From Cherax quadricarinatus (Eukaryota; Arthropoda; Malacostraca; Decapoda; Parastacidae): a stretch of 64,000 nt of DNA. A program made the translations under genes and the position numbers. The stretch covers positions 2,022,909 through 2,086,908 of the forward strand of contig NC_091374.1 in the NCBI RefSeq assembly GCF_038502225.1. Reading direction: 5' to 3'. Positions 18,234 through 32,100 of this stretch are shown piece by piece (the stretch's first letter is position 1; each line of letters starts with the position of its first letter). The notes below the pieces were generated by a model. The model worked only from the letters and a program-made list of their open reading frames with translations. It was not told the origin of the DNA and did not search any database.

Positions 18234-20338
18234 GTGAGGCTGCTGAGAGCTGCTAGTGACTGCATGTTGCTGAGAGCTGCTAGTGACTGTATGCTGTTGA
18301 GAGCTGCTAGTGACTGTATGCTGCTGAGAGCTGCTAGTGACTGTATGCTGCTGAGAGCTGCTAGTGACTGTATGCTGCTGAGAGCTGCTAGTGACTGTAT
18401 GCTGCTGAGAACTGCTAGTGACTGTATGCTGCTGAGAGCTGCTAGTGACTGTATGCTGCTGAGAGCTGCTAGTGACTGTATGCTGCTGAGAGCTGCTAGT
18501 GACTGTATGCTGTTGAGAGCTGCTAGTGACTGTATGCTGCTGAGAGCTGCTAGTGACTGCATGTTGCTGAGAGCTGCTAGTGACTGTATGCTGCTGAGAG
18601 CTGCTAGTGACTGTATGCTGCTGAGAGCTGCTAGTGACTGCATGTTGCTGAGAGCTGCTAGTGACTGCATGTTGCTGAGAGCTGCTAGTGACTGTATGCT
18701 GCTGAGAGCTGCTAGTTACTGTATGCTGCTGAGAGCTGCTAGTGACTGTATGCTGCTGAGAGCTGCTAGTGACTGTATGCTGCTGAGAGCTGCTAGTGAC
18801 TGTATGCTGCTGAGAGCTGCTAGTGACTGCATGTTGCTGAGAGCTGCTAGTGACTGTATGCTGCTGAGAGCTGCTAGTGACTGTATGCTGCTGAGAGCTG
18901 CTAGTGACTGTATGCTGCTGAGAGCTGCTAGTGACTATGCTGCTGAGAGCTGCTAGTGACTGTATGCTGCTGAGAGCTGCTAGTGACTGTATGCTGCTGA
19001 GAGCTGCTAGTGACTGTATGCTGCTGAGAGCTGCTAGTGACTGTATGCTGCTGAGAGCTGCTAGTGACTGTATGCTGCTGAGAGCTGCTAGTGACTGTAT
19101 GCTGTTGAGAGCTGCTAGTGACTATATGCTGTTGAAAGGTGCTAGTGACTGTATGCTGTTGAGAGCTGCTAGTGACTGTATGCTGTTGAGAGCTGCTAGT
19201 GATTGTATGCTGTTGAGAGCTGCTAGTGACTATATGCTGTTGAGAGCTGCTAGTGACTGTATGCTGTTGAGAGCTGCTAGTGACTGTATGCTGTTGAGAG
19301 CTGCTAGTGACTGTATGCTGCTGAGAGCTGCTAGTGACTGTATGCTGCTGAGAGCTGCTAGTGACTGTATGCTGCTGAGAGCTGCTAGTGACTATGCTGC
19401 TGAGATTTGCTATTGACTGCATGCTGCTGAGAGCTGCTAGTGACTGTATGCTGCTGAGAGCTGCTAGTGACTGTATGCTGCTGAGAGCTGCTAGTGACTG
19501 TATGCTGCTAGTGACTGTATGCTGCTGAGCGGCTAGTGACTGTATGCTGCTGAGAGCTGCTAGTGACTGTATGCTGCTGAGAGCTGCTAGTGACTGTATG
19601 CTGCTGAGAGCTGCTAGTGACTGTATGCTGCTGAGAGCTGCTAGTGACTGTATGCTGCTGAGCGGCTAGTGACTGTATGCTGCTGAGAGCTGCTAGTTAC
19701 TGTATGCTGCTGAGAGCTGCTAGTTACTGTATGCTGCTGAGAGCTGCTAGTTACTGTATGCTGCTGACAGCTGCTAGTGACTGTATGCTGCTGAGAGCTG
19801 CTAGTGACTGTATGCTGCTGAGAGCTGCTAGTGACTGAATGCTGCTAGTTACTGTATGCTGCTGAGAGCTGCTAGTGACTGTATGCTGCTGAGAGCTGCT
19901 AGTGACTGTATGCTGCTGAGAGCTGCTAGTGATTGTATGCTGCTGAGCGGCTAGTGACTGTATGCTGCTGAGAGCTGCTAGTTACTGTATGCTGCTGAGA
20001 GCTGCTAGTTACTGTATGCTGCTGACAGCTGCTAGTGACTGTATGCTGCTGAGAGCTGCTAGTGACTGTATGCTGCTGAGAGCTGCTAGTTACTGTATGC
20101 TGCTGAGAGCTGCTAGTTACTGTATGCTGCTGACAGCTGCTAGTGATTGTATGCTGCTGAGAGCTGCTAGTGACTGGATGCTGCTGAGAGCTGCTAGTGA
20201 CTGTATGCTGCTGAGAGCTTCTAGTTACTGTATGCTGCTGACAGCTGCTAGTGACTGTATGCTGCTGAGAGCTGCTAGTGACTGGATGCTGCTGAGAGCT
20301 GCTAGTGACTGTATGCTGCTGAGAGCTGCTAGTGACTG
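18234..20338. repeat. 27-base satellite (ctgctgagagctgctagtgac), about 78 copies
   Basis: Unit 'atgctgctgagagctgctag' plus 'tgactgt'. The left part is uniform, 19100-19300 is enriched in 'gctgttgagag', and 19500-20340 carries 'gagcggctagtg', 'ctgacagctgc' and 'tagttactg' variants that recur in the same order. This indicates block duplication. Period 27 keeps frames open on both strands. They are not genes. Confidence 0.96.
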
Positions 20339-20365
20339 TCATTATTGCGGCTAAATCTTATATTG

Positions 20366-20553
20366 CCATCACTGTGGATATAATGTAACTTGTGGATATA
20401 ATGTAACTTATGGATATAATGTAACTTGTGGATATAATGTAACTTATGGATATAATGTAACTTGTGGATATAATGTAACTTATGGATATAATGTAACTTG
20501 TGGATATAATGTAACTTATGGATATAATGTAACTTATGGATATAATGTAACTT
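20366..20553. repeat. 18-base AT-rich tandem repeat, about 10 copies
   Basis: Unit 'tggatataatgtaactt' preceded by G or A, in a largely alternating 'cttgtgg/cttatgg' pattern that gives a 36-base higher-order period. Confidence 0.93.
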
Positions 20554-20694
20554 AAGTATTGTTGAATTCAACGTTAAAATAATTTCTTTGATAAATAGAT
20601 CAAGGTTGACTTATTGTGTCCATTAGACTGGCTAAAAACCACTATTTGATGGTAAAAATAGGCCGAGAGCTGGAGCTTCACCCAGAAGACACAA

Positions 20695-20795
20695 CTTGCA
20701 CACACACTCTTGTAGCGACCAGTGAAGAGGCGGGATCAGGAGCTGTGACTCGACCCCTACAACCACAGTTAGGTGAGCACACACACACACGACAG
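20695..20795 (+). mobile_element. LINE 3' end fragment
   Basis: 'gaagaggcgggatcagg', 'agctgtgactcgacccct', 'aaccacagttaggtgag' and (CA)n. Same family as 15289-15372. Confidence 0.7.
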
Positions 20796-21062
20796 CTACA
20801 GCGATCAACAGGACAAGTTATGGGGTGTCAGGTGTCACAGATAATGTCAGTCACATCACTAGTAATTCACAGCTGTACCACACTAGCACCGCAACACAAG
20901 TGACACAGCCACAACAACACCACTCCCTGGCAGCAGTAACAGTCACAGCGTCATAACAGCAGCGGCGCTCATATCACAGCACAACTTGCGGTGCCAACAC
21001 TTACAACAGCACAGAAATAACAGCGGGGAGACAGTGTATTGCAACTGGGAGAATGGTGGGAG
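20796..21062. other. Spacer without a recognised gene
   Basis: Rich in 'acaacacc/cagcag' pieces. No gene or known repeat is recognised. Confidence 0.35.
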
Positions 21063-21758
21063 GCAAGGTGAGATGGAGGACGTGGAGGGAACGAAGGAGG
21101 GACTGGAGGGAAGGATGGAGTGACTGGAGGGAAGGAGGAACTGAGGGAAGGAAGAACTGGAGGGAAGGAAGGAGGGACTGGAGGGAAGGAAGGAGACGCT
21201 GGATGGAAGGATGGAGTGACTGGAGGGAAGGAAGGAGGGACTGGAGGGAAGGAAGGAGGAACTGCAGGGAAGGAAGAACTGGAGGGAAGGAAGGAGTGAC
21301 TGGAGGGAAGGAAGGAGTGACTGGAGGGAAGGAAGGAGGAACTGGAGGGAAGGAAGGAGGAACTGGAGGGAAGGAAGGAGTGACTGGAGGGAAGGAAGGA
21401 GTGACTGGAGGGAAGGAAGAAGGGACTGGAGGGAAGGAAGGAGGAACTGCAGGGAAGGAAGAACTGGAGGGAAGGAAGGAGTGACTGGAGGGAAGGAAGG
21501 AGTGACTGGAGGGAAGGAGGAACTGGAGGGAAGGAAGGAGGGACTGGAGGGAAGGAGGAACTGGAGGGAAGGAAGGAGGGACTGGAGGGAAGGAAGGAGG
21601 GACTGGAGGGAAGGAAGGAGGGACTGGAGGGAAGGAAGGAGGGACTGAAGGGAAGGAAGGAGGGACTGGAGGGAAGGAAGGAGGGACTGAAGGGAAGGAA
21701 GGAGGGACTGGAGGGAAGGAAGGAGGGACTGGAGGGAAGGAAGGAGGGACTGAAGGGA
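21063..21758. repeat. About 21-base purine-rich satellite (ggagggaaggaaggagg)
   Basis: Unit 'actggagggaaggaagg' plus 'aggg' or 'agtg', about 33 copies. The plus strand has almost no C or T apart from the ACT of each unit, so the array is a long polypurine tract that could form triplex DNA. Confidence 0.94.
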
Positions 21759-21793
21759 ATAAATATTTTACCTTTTAATGCAACACTTCAATA

Positions 21794-24700
21794 ATTCCAA
21801 TAGGTACTGGAGTTCATTCCAGCAGGTACTGGAGTGTCTTACACAGAATATAACATTCCAGCAGGTACTGGAGTGTCTTACACAGTATACAACATTCCAG
21901 CAGGTACTGGAGTGTCTTACACAGAATATAACATTCCAGCAGGTACTGGAGTATCTTACACAGTATATAACATTCCAGCAGGTACTGGAGTGTCTTACAC
22001 AGAATATAACATTCCAGCAGGTACTGGAGTGTCTTACACAGTATACAACATTCCAGCAGGTACTGGAGTGTCTTACACAGAATATAACATTCCAGCAGGT
22101 ACTGGAGTATCTTACACAGTATATAACATTCCAGCAGGTACTGGAGTGTCTTACACAGAATATAACATTCCAGCAGGTACTGGAGTGTCTTACACAGTAT
22201 ATAACATTCCAGCAGGTACTGGAGTGTCTTACACAGTATATAACATTCCAGCAGGTACTGGAGTGTCTTACACAGAATATAACATTCCAGCAGGTACTGG
22301 AGTATCTTACACAGTATACAACATTCCAGCAGGTACTGGAGTGTCTTACACAGAATATAACATTCCAGCAGGTACTGGAGTGTCTTACACAGTATATAAC
22401 ATTCCAGCAGGTACTGGAGTGTCTTACACAGTATATAACATTCCAGCAGGTACTGGAGTGTCTTACACAGTATATAACATTCCAGCAGGTACTGGAGTGT
22501 CTTACACAGTATATAACATTCCAGCAGGTACTGGAGTGTCTTACACAGAATATAACATTCCAGCAGGTACTGGAGTATCTTACACAGTATATAACATTCC
22601 AGCAGGTACTGGAGTGTCTTACACAGTATATAACATTCCAGCAGGTACTGGAGTGTCTTACACAGTATATAACATTCCAGCAGGTACTGGAGTGTCTTAC
22701 ACAGTATATAACATTCCAGCAGGTACTGGAGTATCTTACACAGTATATAACATTCCAGCAGGTACTGGAGTGTCTTACACAGTATATAACATTCCAGCAG
22801 GTACTGGAGTGTCTTACACAGTATATAACATTCCAGCAGGTACTGGAGTGTCTTACACAGTATATAACATTCCAGCAGGTACTGGAGTGTCTTACACAGA
22901 ATATAACATTCCAGCAGGTACTGGAGTATCTTACACAGTATATAACATTCCAGCAGGTACTGGAGTGTCTTACACAGTATATAACATTCCAGCAGGTACT
23001 GGAGTGTCTTACACAGTATATAACATTCCAGCAGGTACTGGAGTGTCTTACACAGTATATAACATTCCAGCAGGTACTGGAGTATCTTACACAGTATATA
23101 ACATTCCAGCAGGTACTGGAGTGTCTTACACAGTATATAACATTCCAGCAGGTACTGGAGTGTCTTACACAGTATATAACATTCCAGCAGGTACTGGAGT
23201 GTCTTACACAGTATATAACATTCCAGCAGGTACTGGAGTGTCTTACACAGTATATAACATTCCAGCAGGTACTGGAGTGTCTTACACAGTATATAACATT
23301 CCAGCAGGTGCTGGAGTATCTTACACAGTATATAACATTCCAGCAGGTACTGGAGTGTCTTACACAGTATATAACATTCCAGCAGGTACTGGAGTGTCTT
23401 ACACAGTATATAACATTCCAGCAGGTACTGGAGTGTCTTACACAGTATATAACATTCCAGCAGGTACTGGAGTGTCTTACACAGTATATAACATTCCAGC
23501 AGGTACTGGAGTGTCTTACACAGTATATAACATTCCAGCAGGTACTGGAGTATCTTACACAGTATATAACATTCCAGCAGGTACTGGAGTGTCTTACACA
23601 GTATATAACATTCCAGCAGGTACTGGAGTGTCTTACACAGTATATAACATTCCAGCAGGTACTGGAGTGTCTTACACAGTATATAACATTCCAGCAGGTA
23701 CTGGAGTATCTTACACAGTATATAACATTCCAGCAGGTACTGGAGTGTCTTACACAGTATATAACATTCCAGCAGGTACTGGAGTGTCTTACACAGTATA
23801 TAACATTCCAGCAGGTACTGGAGTGTCTTACACAGTATATAACATTCCAGCAGGTACTGGAGTGTCTTACACAGTATATAACATTCCAGCAGGTACTGGA
23901 GTGTCTTACACAGTATATAACATTCCAGCAGGTACTGGAGTGTCTTACACAGTATATAACATTCCAGCAGGTACTGGAGTGTCTTACACAGTATATAACA
24001 TTCCAGCAGGTACTGTAGTGTCTTACACAGTATATAACATTCCAGCAGGTACTGGAGTATCTTACACAGTATATAACATTCCAGCAGGTACTGGAGTGTC
24101 TTACACAGTATATAACATTCCAGCAGGTACTGGAGTATCTTACACAGTATATAACATTCCAGCAGGTACTGGAGTGTCTTACACAGTATATAACATTCCA
24201 GCAGGTACTGGAGTGTCTTACACAGTATATAACATTCCAGCAGGTACTGGAGTATCTTACACAGTATATAACATTCCAGCAGGTACTGGAGTGTCTTACA
24301 CAGTATACAACATTCCAGCAGGTACTGGAGTGTCTTACACAGTATATAACATTCCAGCAGGTACTGGAGTATCTTACACAGTATATAACATTCCAGCAGG
24401 TACTGGAGTGTCTTACACAGTATATAACATTCCAGCAGGTACTGGAGTGTCTTACACAGTATATAACATTCCAGCAGGTACTGGAGTGTCTTACACAGTA
24501 TATAACATTCCAGCAGGTACTGGAGTGTCTTACACAGTATATAACATTCCAGCAGGTACTGGAGTGTCTTACACAGTATATAACATTCCAGCAGGTACTG
24601 GAGTGTCTTACACAGTATATAACATTCCAGCAGGTACTGGAGTGTCTTACACAGTATATAACATTCCAGCAGGTACTGGAGTGTCTTACACAGTATATAA

Positions 24701-27700
24701 CATTCCAGCAGGTACTGGAGTGTCTTACACAGTATATAACATTCCAGCAGGTACTGGAGTGTCTTACACAGTATATAACATTCCAGCAGGTACTGGAGTG
24801 TCTTACACAGTATATAACATTCCAGCAGGTACTGGAGTATCTTACACAGTATATAACATTCCAGCAGGTACTGGAGTATCTTACACAGTATATAACATTC
24901 CAGCAGGTACTGGAGTGTCTTACACAGTATATAACATTCCAGCAGGTACTGGAGTGTCTTACACAGTATATAACATTCCAGCAGGTACTGGAGTATCTTA
25001 CACAGTATATAACATTCCAGCAGGTACTGGAGTGTCTTACACAGTATATAACATTCCAGCAGGTACTGGAGTATCTTACACAGTATATAACATTCCAGCA
25101 GGTACTGGAGTGTCTTACACAGTATATAACATTCCAGCAGGTACTGGAGTGTCTTACACAGTATATAACATTCCAGCAGGTACTGGAGTATCTTACACAG
25201 TATATAACATTCCAGCAGGTACTGGAGTATCTTACACAGTATACAACATTCCAGCAGGTACTGGAGTATCTTACACAGTATATAACATTCCAGCAGGTAC
25301 TGGAGTGTCTTACATTGTATAACATTCCAGCAGGTACTGGAGTATCTTACACAGTATATAACATTCCAGCAGGTACTGGAGTGTCTTACACAGTATATAA
25401 CATTCCAGCAGGTACTGGAGTGTCTTACACAGTATATAACATTCCAGCAGGTACTGGAGTGTCTTACACAGTATATAACATTCCAGCAGGTACTGGAGTG
25501 TCTTACACAGTATATAACATTCCAGCAGGTACTGGAGTGTCTTACACAGTATATAACATTCCAGCAGGTACTGGAGTGTCTTACACAGTATATAACATTC
25601 CAGCAGGTACTGGAGTGTCTTACACAGTATATAACATTCCAGCAGGTACTGGAGTATCTTACACAGTATACAACATTCCAGCAGGTGCTGGAGTATCTTA
25701 CACAGTATATAACATTCCAGCAGGTACTGGAGTGTCTTACACAGTATATAACATTCCAGCAGGTACTGGAGTGTCTTACACAGTATATAACATTCCAGCA
25801 GGTACTGGAGTGTCTTACACAGTATATAACATTCCAGCAGGTACTGGAGTATCTTACACAGTATATAACATTCCAGCAGGTACTGGAGTGTCTTACACAG
25901 TATATAACATTCCAGCAGGTACTGGAGTGTCTTACACAGTATATAACATTCCAGCAGGTACTGGAGTGTCTTACACAGTATATAACATTCCAGCAGGTAC
26001 TGGAGTGTCTTACACAGTATATAACATTCCAGCAGGTACTGGAGTATCTTACACAGTATATAACATTCCAGCAGGTACTGGAGTGTCTTACACAGTATAT
26101 AACATTCCAGCAGGTACTGGAGTGTCTTACACAGTATATAACATTCCAGCAGGTACTGGAGTGTCTTACACAGTATATAACATTCCAGCAGGTACTGGAG
26201 TGTCTTACACAGTATATAACATTCCAGCAGGTACTGGAGTATCTTACACAGTATATAACATTCCAGCAGGTACTGGAGTGTCTTACACAGTATATAACAT
26301 TCCAGCAGGTACTGGAGTATCTTACACAGTATATAACATTCCAGCAGGTACTGGAGTGTCTTACACAGTATATAACATTCCAGCAGGTACTGGAGTGTCT
26401 TACACAGTATATAACATTCCAGCAGGTACTGGAGTGTCTTACACAGTATATAACATTCCAGCAGGTACTGGAGTGTCTTACACAGTATATAACATTCCAG
26501 CAGGTACTGGAGTATCTTACACAGTATATAACATTCCAGCAGGTACTGGAGTGTCTTACACAGTATATAACATTCCAGCAGGTACTGGAGTGTCTTACAC
26601 AGTATATAACATTCCAGCAGGTACTGGAGTGTCTTACACAGTATATAACATTCCAGCAGGTACTGGAGTGTCTTACACAGTATATAACATTCCAGCAGGT
26701 ACTGGAGTGTCTTACACAGTATATAACATTCCAGCAGGTACTGGAGTATCTTACACAGTATACAACATTCCAGCAGGTACTGGAGTATCTTACACAGTAT
26801 ATAACATTCCAGCAGGTGCTGGAGTATCTTACACAGTATATAACATTCCAGCAGGTACTGGAGTATCTTACACAGTATATAACATTCCAGCAGGTACTGG
26901 AGTATCTTACACAGTATATAACATTCCAGCAGGTACTGGAGTGTCTTACACAGTATATAACATTCCAGCAGGTACTGGAGTATCTTACACAGTATATAAC
27001 ATTCCAGCAGGTACTGGAGTATCTTACACAGTATATAACATTCCAGCAGGTACTGGAGTATCTTACACACTATATAACATTCCAGCAGGTACTGGAGTAT
27101 CTTACACAGTATATAACATTCCAGCAGGTACTGGAGTATCTTACACACTATATAACATTCCAGCAGGTACTGGAGTATCTTACACAGTATACAACATTCC
27201 AGCAGGTACTGGAGTATCTTACACAGTATATAACATTCCAGCAGGTACTGGAGTATCTTACACAGTATATAACATTCCAGCAGGTACTGGAGTGTCTTAC
27301 ACAGTATATAACATTCCAGCAGGTACTGGAGTGTCTTACACAGTATATAACATTCCAGCAGGTACTGGAGTATCTTACACAGTATATAACATTCCAGCAG
27401 GTACTGGAGTGTCTTACACAGTATATAACATTCCAGCAGGTACTGGAGTATCTTACACAGTATATAACATTCCAGCAGGTACTGGAGTGTCTTACACAGT
27501 ATATAACATTCCAGTAGGTGCTGGAATATCTTACACAGTATATAACATTCCAGTAGGTGCTGGAATATCTTACACAGTATATAACATTCCAGCAGGTACT
27601 GGAGTATCTTACACAGTATATAACATTCCAGCAGGTACTGGAGTATCTTACACAGTATATAACATTCCAGCAGGTACTGGAGTATCTTACACAGTATATA

Positions 27701-27892
27701 ACATTCCAGCAGGTACTGGAGTGTCTTACACAGTATATAACATTCCAGCAGGTACTGGAGTGTCTTACACAGTATATAACATTCCAGCAGGTACTGGAGT
27801 ATCTTACACAGTATATAACATTCCAGCAGGTACTGGAGTATCTTACACAGTATATAACATTCCAGCAGGTATTGGAGTATCTTACACATTTT
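21794..27892. repeat. 39-base satellite, about 156 copies
   Basis: Unit 'tataacattccagcaggtac' plus 'tggagtgtcttacacagta'. Units are nearly identical. Variants are 'gagtatctt' for 'gagtgtctt', 'acagaatat' for 'acagtatat' (almost all before 22900) and 'caggtgctgg'. One unit at 25315-25320 reads 'acattgtat', a three-base deletion. TCCAG-caggta-CTGGA in every unit can form a 5-pair hairpin. Because 39 is divisible by three, frames of 600 to 1185 codons stay open on both strands. They have no start context or domain and are artefacts of the repeat. Confidence 0.97.
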
Positions 27893-28068
27893 ATGCCCAG
27901 GATGCGACCCATGACAGTCAGTCGACTAACACACAGGTACCTATTCGTACTGCTAGGTGGACAGGGGCAGCAATTAGGTGTAAGGAAACTTGTCCACATC
28001 TTTCTCCGAGCCAGGGAATCGAACCCGGGAGCTTGTGATTGTGAGCTTGGCAACCAAACCTAGCCGAG
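27893..28068 (-). mobile_element. tRNA-derived SINE, partial
   Basis: On the minus strand GGTTCGATTCC (28025-28015) is a good B box. Downstream are 'gtacgaataggtacctgtg' and 'gggtcgcatcctgggca', as in the SINE at 9925-10200. The 3' tail is absent: the element ends exactly where the 39-base array begins. Confidence 0.65.
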
Positions 28069-28504
28069 GGTAAGCCAGCGGATGCTTAACCAGTGAATGG
28101 GTCATCAAGTGCTTAAAACCCGTGTCAGGAGACGCTGACAAATAAACCACCAGGGTGAAGTACGCGGCACTGCAGGGAGGGTAGGAGACGGAGGGCTTGA
28201 TGGATAGGAGGGAAGGAGGGTTGGAGGGAAGGAGGGATAGAGGGAAGGAGGTTTGGAGGGCTGGAGGGAGCCTCAAAGAGCAGACTGAGTGATTTACGAG
28301 AGGGTTACAAGCGGCCGCCGTTGAACTGCTACACAGTCCCACTATTTCTCTACCACCCTGTCACCAGCACAGTCACGTGTGTCACCTTCACCAACTTGCA
28401 GGGACCTGGGTTCGTGCCCGGGCCAGGGCCGCCAGAAACACACCTCATACTACTGACTTTCTTTTGTCTCTGACTCACGAAATCGTAATGGCACGATTGC
28501 AAAC
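28069..28504. other. Spacer with a GGAGG tract, no gene recognised
   Basis: A 'ggagggaaggagg' tract lies at 28165-28270. Positions 28395-28425 read 'cagggacctgggttcgtg' and 'cccgggccagggcc', with a B-box-like GGTTCGTGCCC and a GC-rich inverted repeat, possibly another tRNA-derived fragment. Confidence 0.4.
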
Positions 28505-28613
28505 AAACCATACCACGGACGGGGATAGAACCCGCGATCAGAGAGTCTCAAAACTGGTCTGGAGTTTCGAGACTCTCTGATCGCGGGTTCCATCCCCATC
28601 CGTGGTATGGTTT
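28505..28613. repeat. Palindrome of tRNA-like repeat, 51-base arms
   Basis: Left arm 28505-28555 and right arm 28563-28613 are reverse complements with three mismatches and a 7-base spacer. Each arm contains 'gactctctgatcgcgggtt' (in the right arm) and a degenerate T-arm/B-box (GGTTCCATCC). The arms look like two head-to-head copies of a tRNA-related repeat. No complete tRNA cloverleaf is present. Confidence 0.85.
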
Positions 28614-28842
28614 CTTTCTTTTGTACTTAACAGTATTTTATTACCTGTAAACTAATATACATGTATACTGCGGAAAACAAATATATTTGTATCTTATGTT
28701 CGTCTTCACCTAACTGGAACTAGGTGCCCGGGTGTTAGGTGGCTGGCATCCTAAAAGGAGGGCCTAAAGACCCTCCCGGAAATAGGTTACCCTACCTGGT
28801 TTTCTTTAATCATCCTGGGCTAATATTCACCTACAGTAACAG
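28614..28842. other. Spacer, no gene recognised
   Basis: AT-rich start, then 'ctaactggaactaggtgcc' and 'cgggtgttaggtggctggc', a diverged relative of the SINE body. Confidence 0.35.
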
Positions 28843-28930
28843 ACTGGTTGATCAGGCCCTGATCCACGGCGAGGCCTGGTAATGGACCGAGCCGCGGGGG
28901 CGTTGACCCTCCGAAACCTCCTCCAGGTAT
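28843..28930 (+). repeat. Interspersed repeat R1, copy 4
   Basis: 'gactggttgatcaggccctg', 'atggaccgagccgcggggg', 'cgttgaccctccgaaacc' and 'tcctccaggtata'. This is the best-preserved plus-strand copy. Confidence 0.65.
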
Positions 28931-29125
28931 ATACTTAACCTATGGCTGCTAAGAGGTGGTTATCAGTGTCCCGAACGAGAGGACTCTGGGAATTAAGTCT
29001 GCTGACATAAGTTTGTGTATATATGTTTAAACTGATAAAATGTGCTTACAGAAGACAAGCAGGATGTGAGAAGTTAATATGCTGTGTTTATAGGCAAATG
29101 TTGTGGTAAATGTATGAAGTGGCAA

Positions 29126-32100
29126 GTTGTTAACCAGGGATATGTTACCAAGGTTGTTCAGTAACCAGGGATATGTTATGTTACCAAGGTTGTTCAGTAA
29201 CCAGGGATATGTTACCAAGGTTGTTCAGTAACCAGGGATATGTTATGTTACCAAGGTTGTTCAGTAACCAGAGATATGTTATGTTACCAAGGTTGTTCAG
29301 TAACCAGGGATATGTTATGTTACCAAGGTTGTTCAGTAACCAGAGATATGTTATGTTACCAAGGTTGTTCAGTAACCAGGGATATGTTACCAAGGTTGTT
29401 CAGTAACCAGGGATATGTTATGTTACCAAGGTTGTTCAGTAACCAGGGATATGTTATGTTACCAAGGTTGTTCAGTAACCAGGGATATGTTATGTTACCA
29501 AGGTTGTTCAGTAACCAGGGATATGTTATGTTACCAAGGTTGTTCAGTAACCAGAGATATGTTATGTTACCAAGGTTGTTCAGTAACCAGAGATATGTTA
29601 TGTTACCAAGGTTGTTCAGTAACCAGAGATATGTTATGTTACCAAGGTTGTTCAGTAACCAGAGATATGTTATGTTACCAAGGTTGTTCAGTAACCAGAG
29701 ATATGTTATGTTACCAAGGTTGTTCAGTAACCAGGGATATGTTATGTTACCAAGGTTGTTCAGTAACCAGAGATATGTTATGTTACCAAGGTTGTTCAGT
29801 AACCAGAGATATGTTATGTTACCAAGGTTGTTCAGTAACCAGGGATATGTTATGTTACCAAGGTTGTTCAGTAACCAGAGATATGTTATGTTACCAAGGT
29901 TGTTCAGTAACCAGAGATATGTTATGTTACCAAGGTTGTTCAGTAACCAGAGATATGTTATGTTACCAAGGTTGTTCAGTAACCAGAGATATGTTACCAA
30001 GGTTGTTCAGTAACCAGGGATATGTTATGTTACCAAGGTTGTTCAGTAACCAGGGATATGTTATGTTACCAAGGTTGTTCAGTAACCAGAGATATGTTAC
30101 CAAGGTTGTTCAGTAACCAGGGATATGTTATGTTACCAAGGTTGTTCAGTAACCAGGGATATGTTATGTTACCAAGGTTGTTCAGTAACCAGAGATATGT
30201 TACCAAGGTTGTTCAGTAACCAGGGATATGTTATGTTACCAAGGTTGTTCAGTAACCAGGGATATGTTATGTTACCAAGGTTGTTCAGTAACCAGAGATA
30301 TGTTATGTTACCAAGGTTGTTCAGTAACCAGGGATATGTTATGTTACCAAGGTTGTTCAGTAACCAGAGATATGTTATGTTACCAAGGTTGTTCAGTAAC
30401 CAGAGATATGTTATGTTACCAAGGTTGTTCAGTAACCAGAGATATGTTATGTTACCAAGGTTGTTCAGTAACCAGAGATATGTTATGTTACCAAGGTTGT
30501 TCAGTAACCAGGGATATGTTATGTTACCAAGGTTGTTCAGTAACCAGGGATATGTTATGTTACCAAGGTTGTTCAGTAACCAGGGATATGTTACCAAGGT
30601 TGTTCAGTAACCAGAGATATGTTATGTTACCAAGGTTGTTCAGTAACCAGGGATATGTTATGTTACCAAGGTTGTTCAGTAACCAGGGATATGTTATGTT
30701 ACCAAGGTTGTTCAGTAACCAGGGATATGTTATGTTACCAAGGTTGTTCAGTAACCAGGGATATGTTACCAAGGTTGTTCAGTAACCAGGGATATGTTAT
30801 GTTACCAAGGTTGTTCAGTAACCAGGGATATGTTATGTTACCAAGGTTGTTCAGTAACCAGGGATATGTTACCAAGGTTGTTCAGTAACCAGGGATATGT
30901 TACCAAGGTTGTTCAGTAACCAGGGATATGTTACCAAGGTTGTTCAGTAACCAGGGATATGTTATGTTACCAAGGTTGTTCAGTAACCAGGGATATGTTA
31001 CCAAGGTTGTTCAGTAACCAGGGATATGTTATGTTACCAAGGTTGTTCAGTAACCAGGGATATATTACCAAGGTTGTTCAGTAACCAGGGATATGTTATG
31101 TTACAAAGGTTGTTCAGTAACCAGGGATATGTTATGTTACCAAGGTTGTTCAGTAACCAGGGATATGTTATGTTACCAAGGTTGTTCAGTAACCAGAGAT
31201 ATGTTATGTTACCAAGGTTGTTCAGTAACCAGAGATATGTTATGTTACCAAGGTTGTTCAGTAACCAGAGATATGTTATGTTACCAAGGTTGTTCAGTAA
31301 CCAGAGATATGTTATGTTACCAAGGTTGTTCAGTAACCAGGGATATGTTATGTTACCAAGGTTGTTCAGTAACCAGAGATATGTTATGTTACCAAGGTTG
31401 TTCAGTAACCAGGGATATGTTATGTTACCAAGGTTGTTCAGTAACCAGAGATATGTTATGTTACCAAGGTTGTTCAGTAACCAGAGATATGTTATGTTAC
31501 CAAGGTTGTTCAGTAACCAGAGATATGTTATGTTACCAAGGTTGTTCAGTAACCAGGGATATGTTATGTTACCAAGGTTGTTCAGTAACCAGAGATATGT
31601 TATGTTACCAAGGTTGTTCAGTAACCAGGGATATGTTATGTTACCAAGGTTGTTCAGTAACCAGAGATATGTTATGTTACCAAGGTTGTTCAGTAACCAG
31701 AGATATGTTATGTTACCAAGGTTGTTCAGTAACCAGGGATATGTTATGTTACCAAGGTTGTTCAGTAACCAGAGATATGTTATGTTACCAAGGTTGTTCA
31801 GTAACCAGGGATATGTTATGTTACCAAGGTTGTTCAGTAACCAGAGATATGTTATGTTACCAAGGTTGTTCAGTAACCAGAGATATGTTATGTTACCAAG
31901 GTTGTTCAGTAACCAGGGATATGTTATGTTACCAAGGTTGTTCAGTAACCAGGGATATGTTACCAAGGTTGTTCAGTAACCAGGGATATGTTATGTTACC
32001 AAGGTTGTTCAGTAACCAGGGATATGTTATGTTACCAAGGTTGTTCAGTAACCAGAGATATGTTATGTTACCAAGGTTGTTCAGTAACCAGGGATATGTT

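Noticed and set aside
18144..20354. 270-codon frame with a leucine-rich 9-residue repeat (LLRAASDCM), which superficially resembles a repeat protein.
   Set aside because: The frame follows the 27-base satellite. The opposite strand is open as well, and the N-terminal part is the R1 interspersed repeat.
21768..28053. Open frames of up to 1185 codons on both strands in the 39-base array.
   Set aside because: The period is divisible by three and the unit lacks stop codons in several frames on both strands. The predicted proteins are a 13-residue repeat with no start context, no codon bias and no domain. The variation is not concentrated at third positions.
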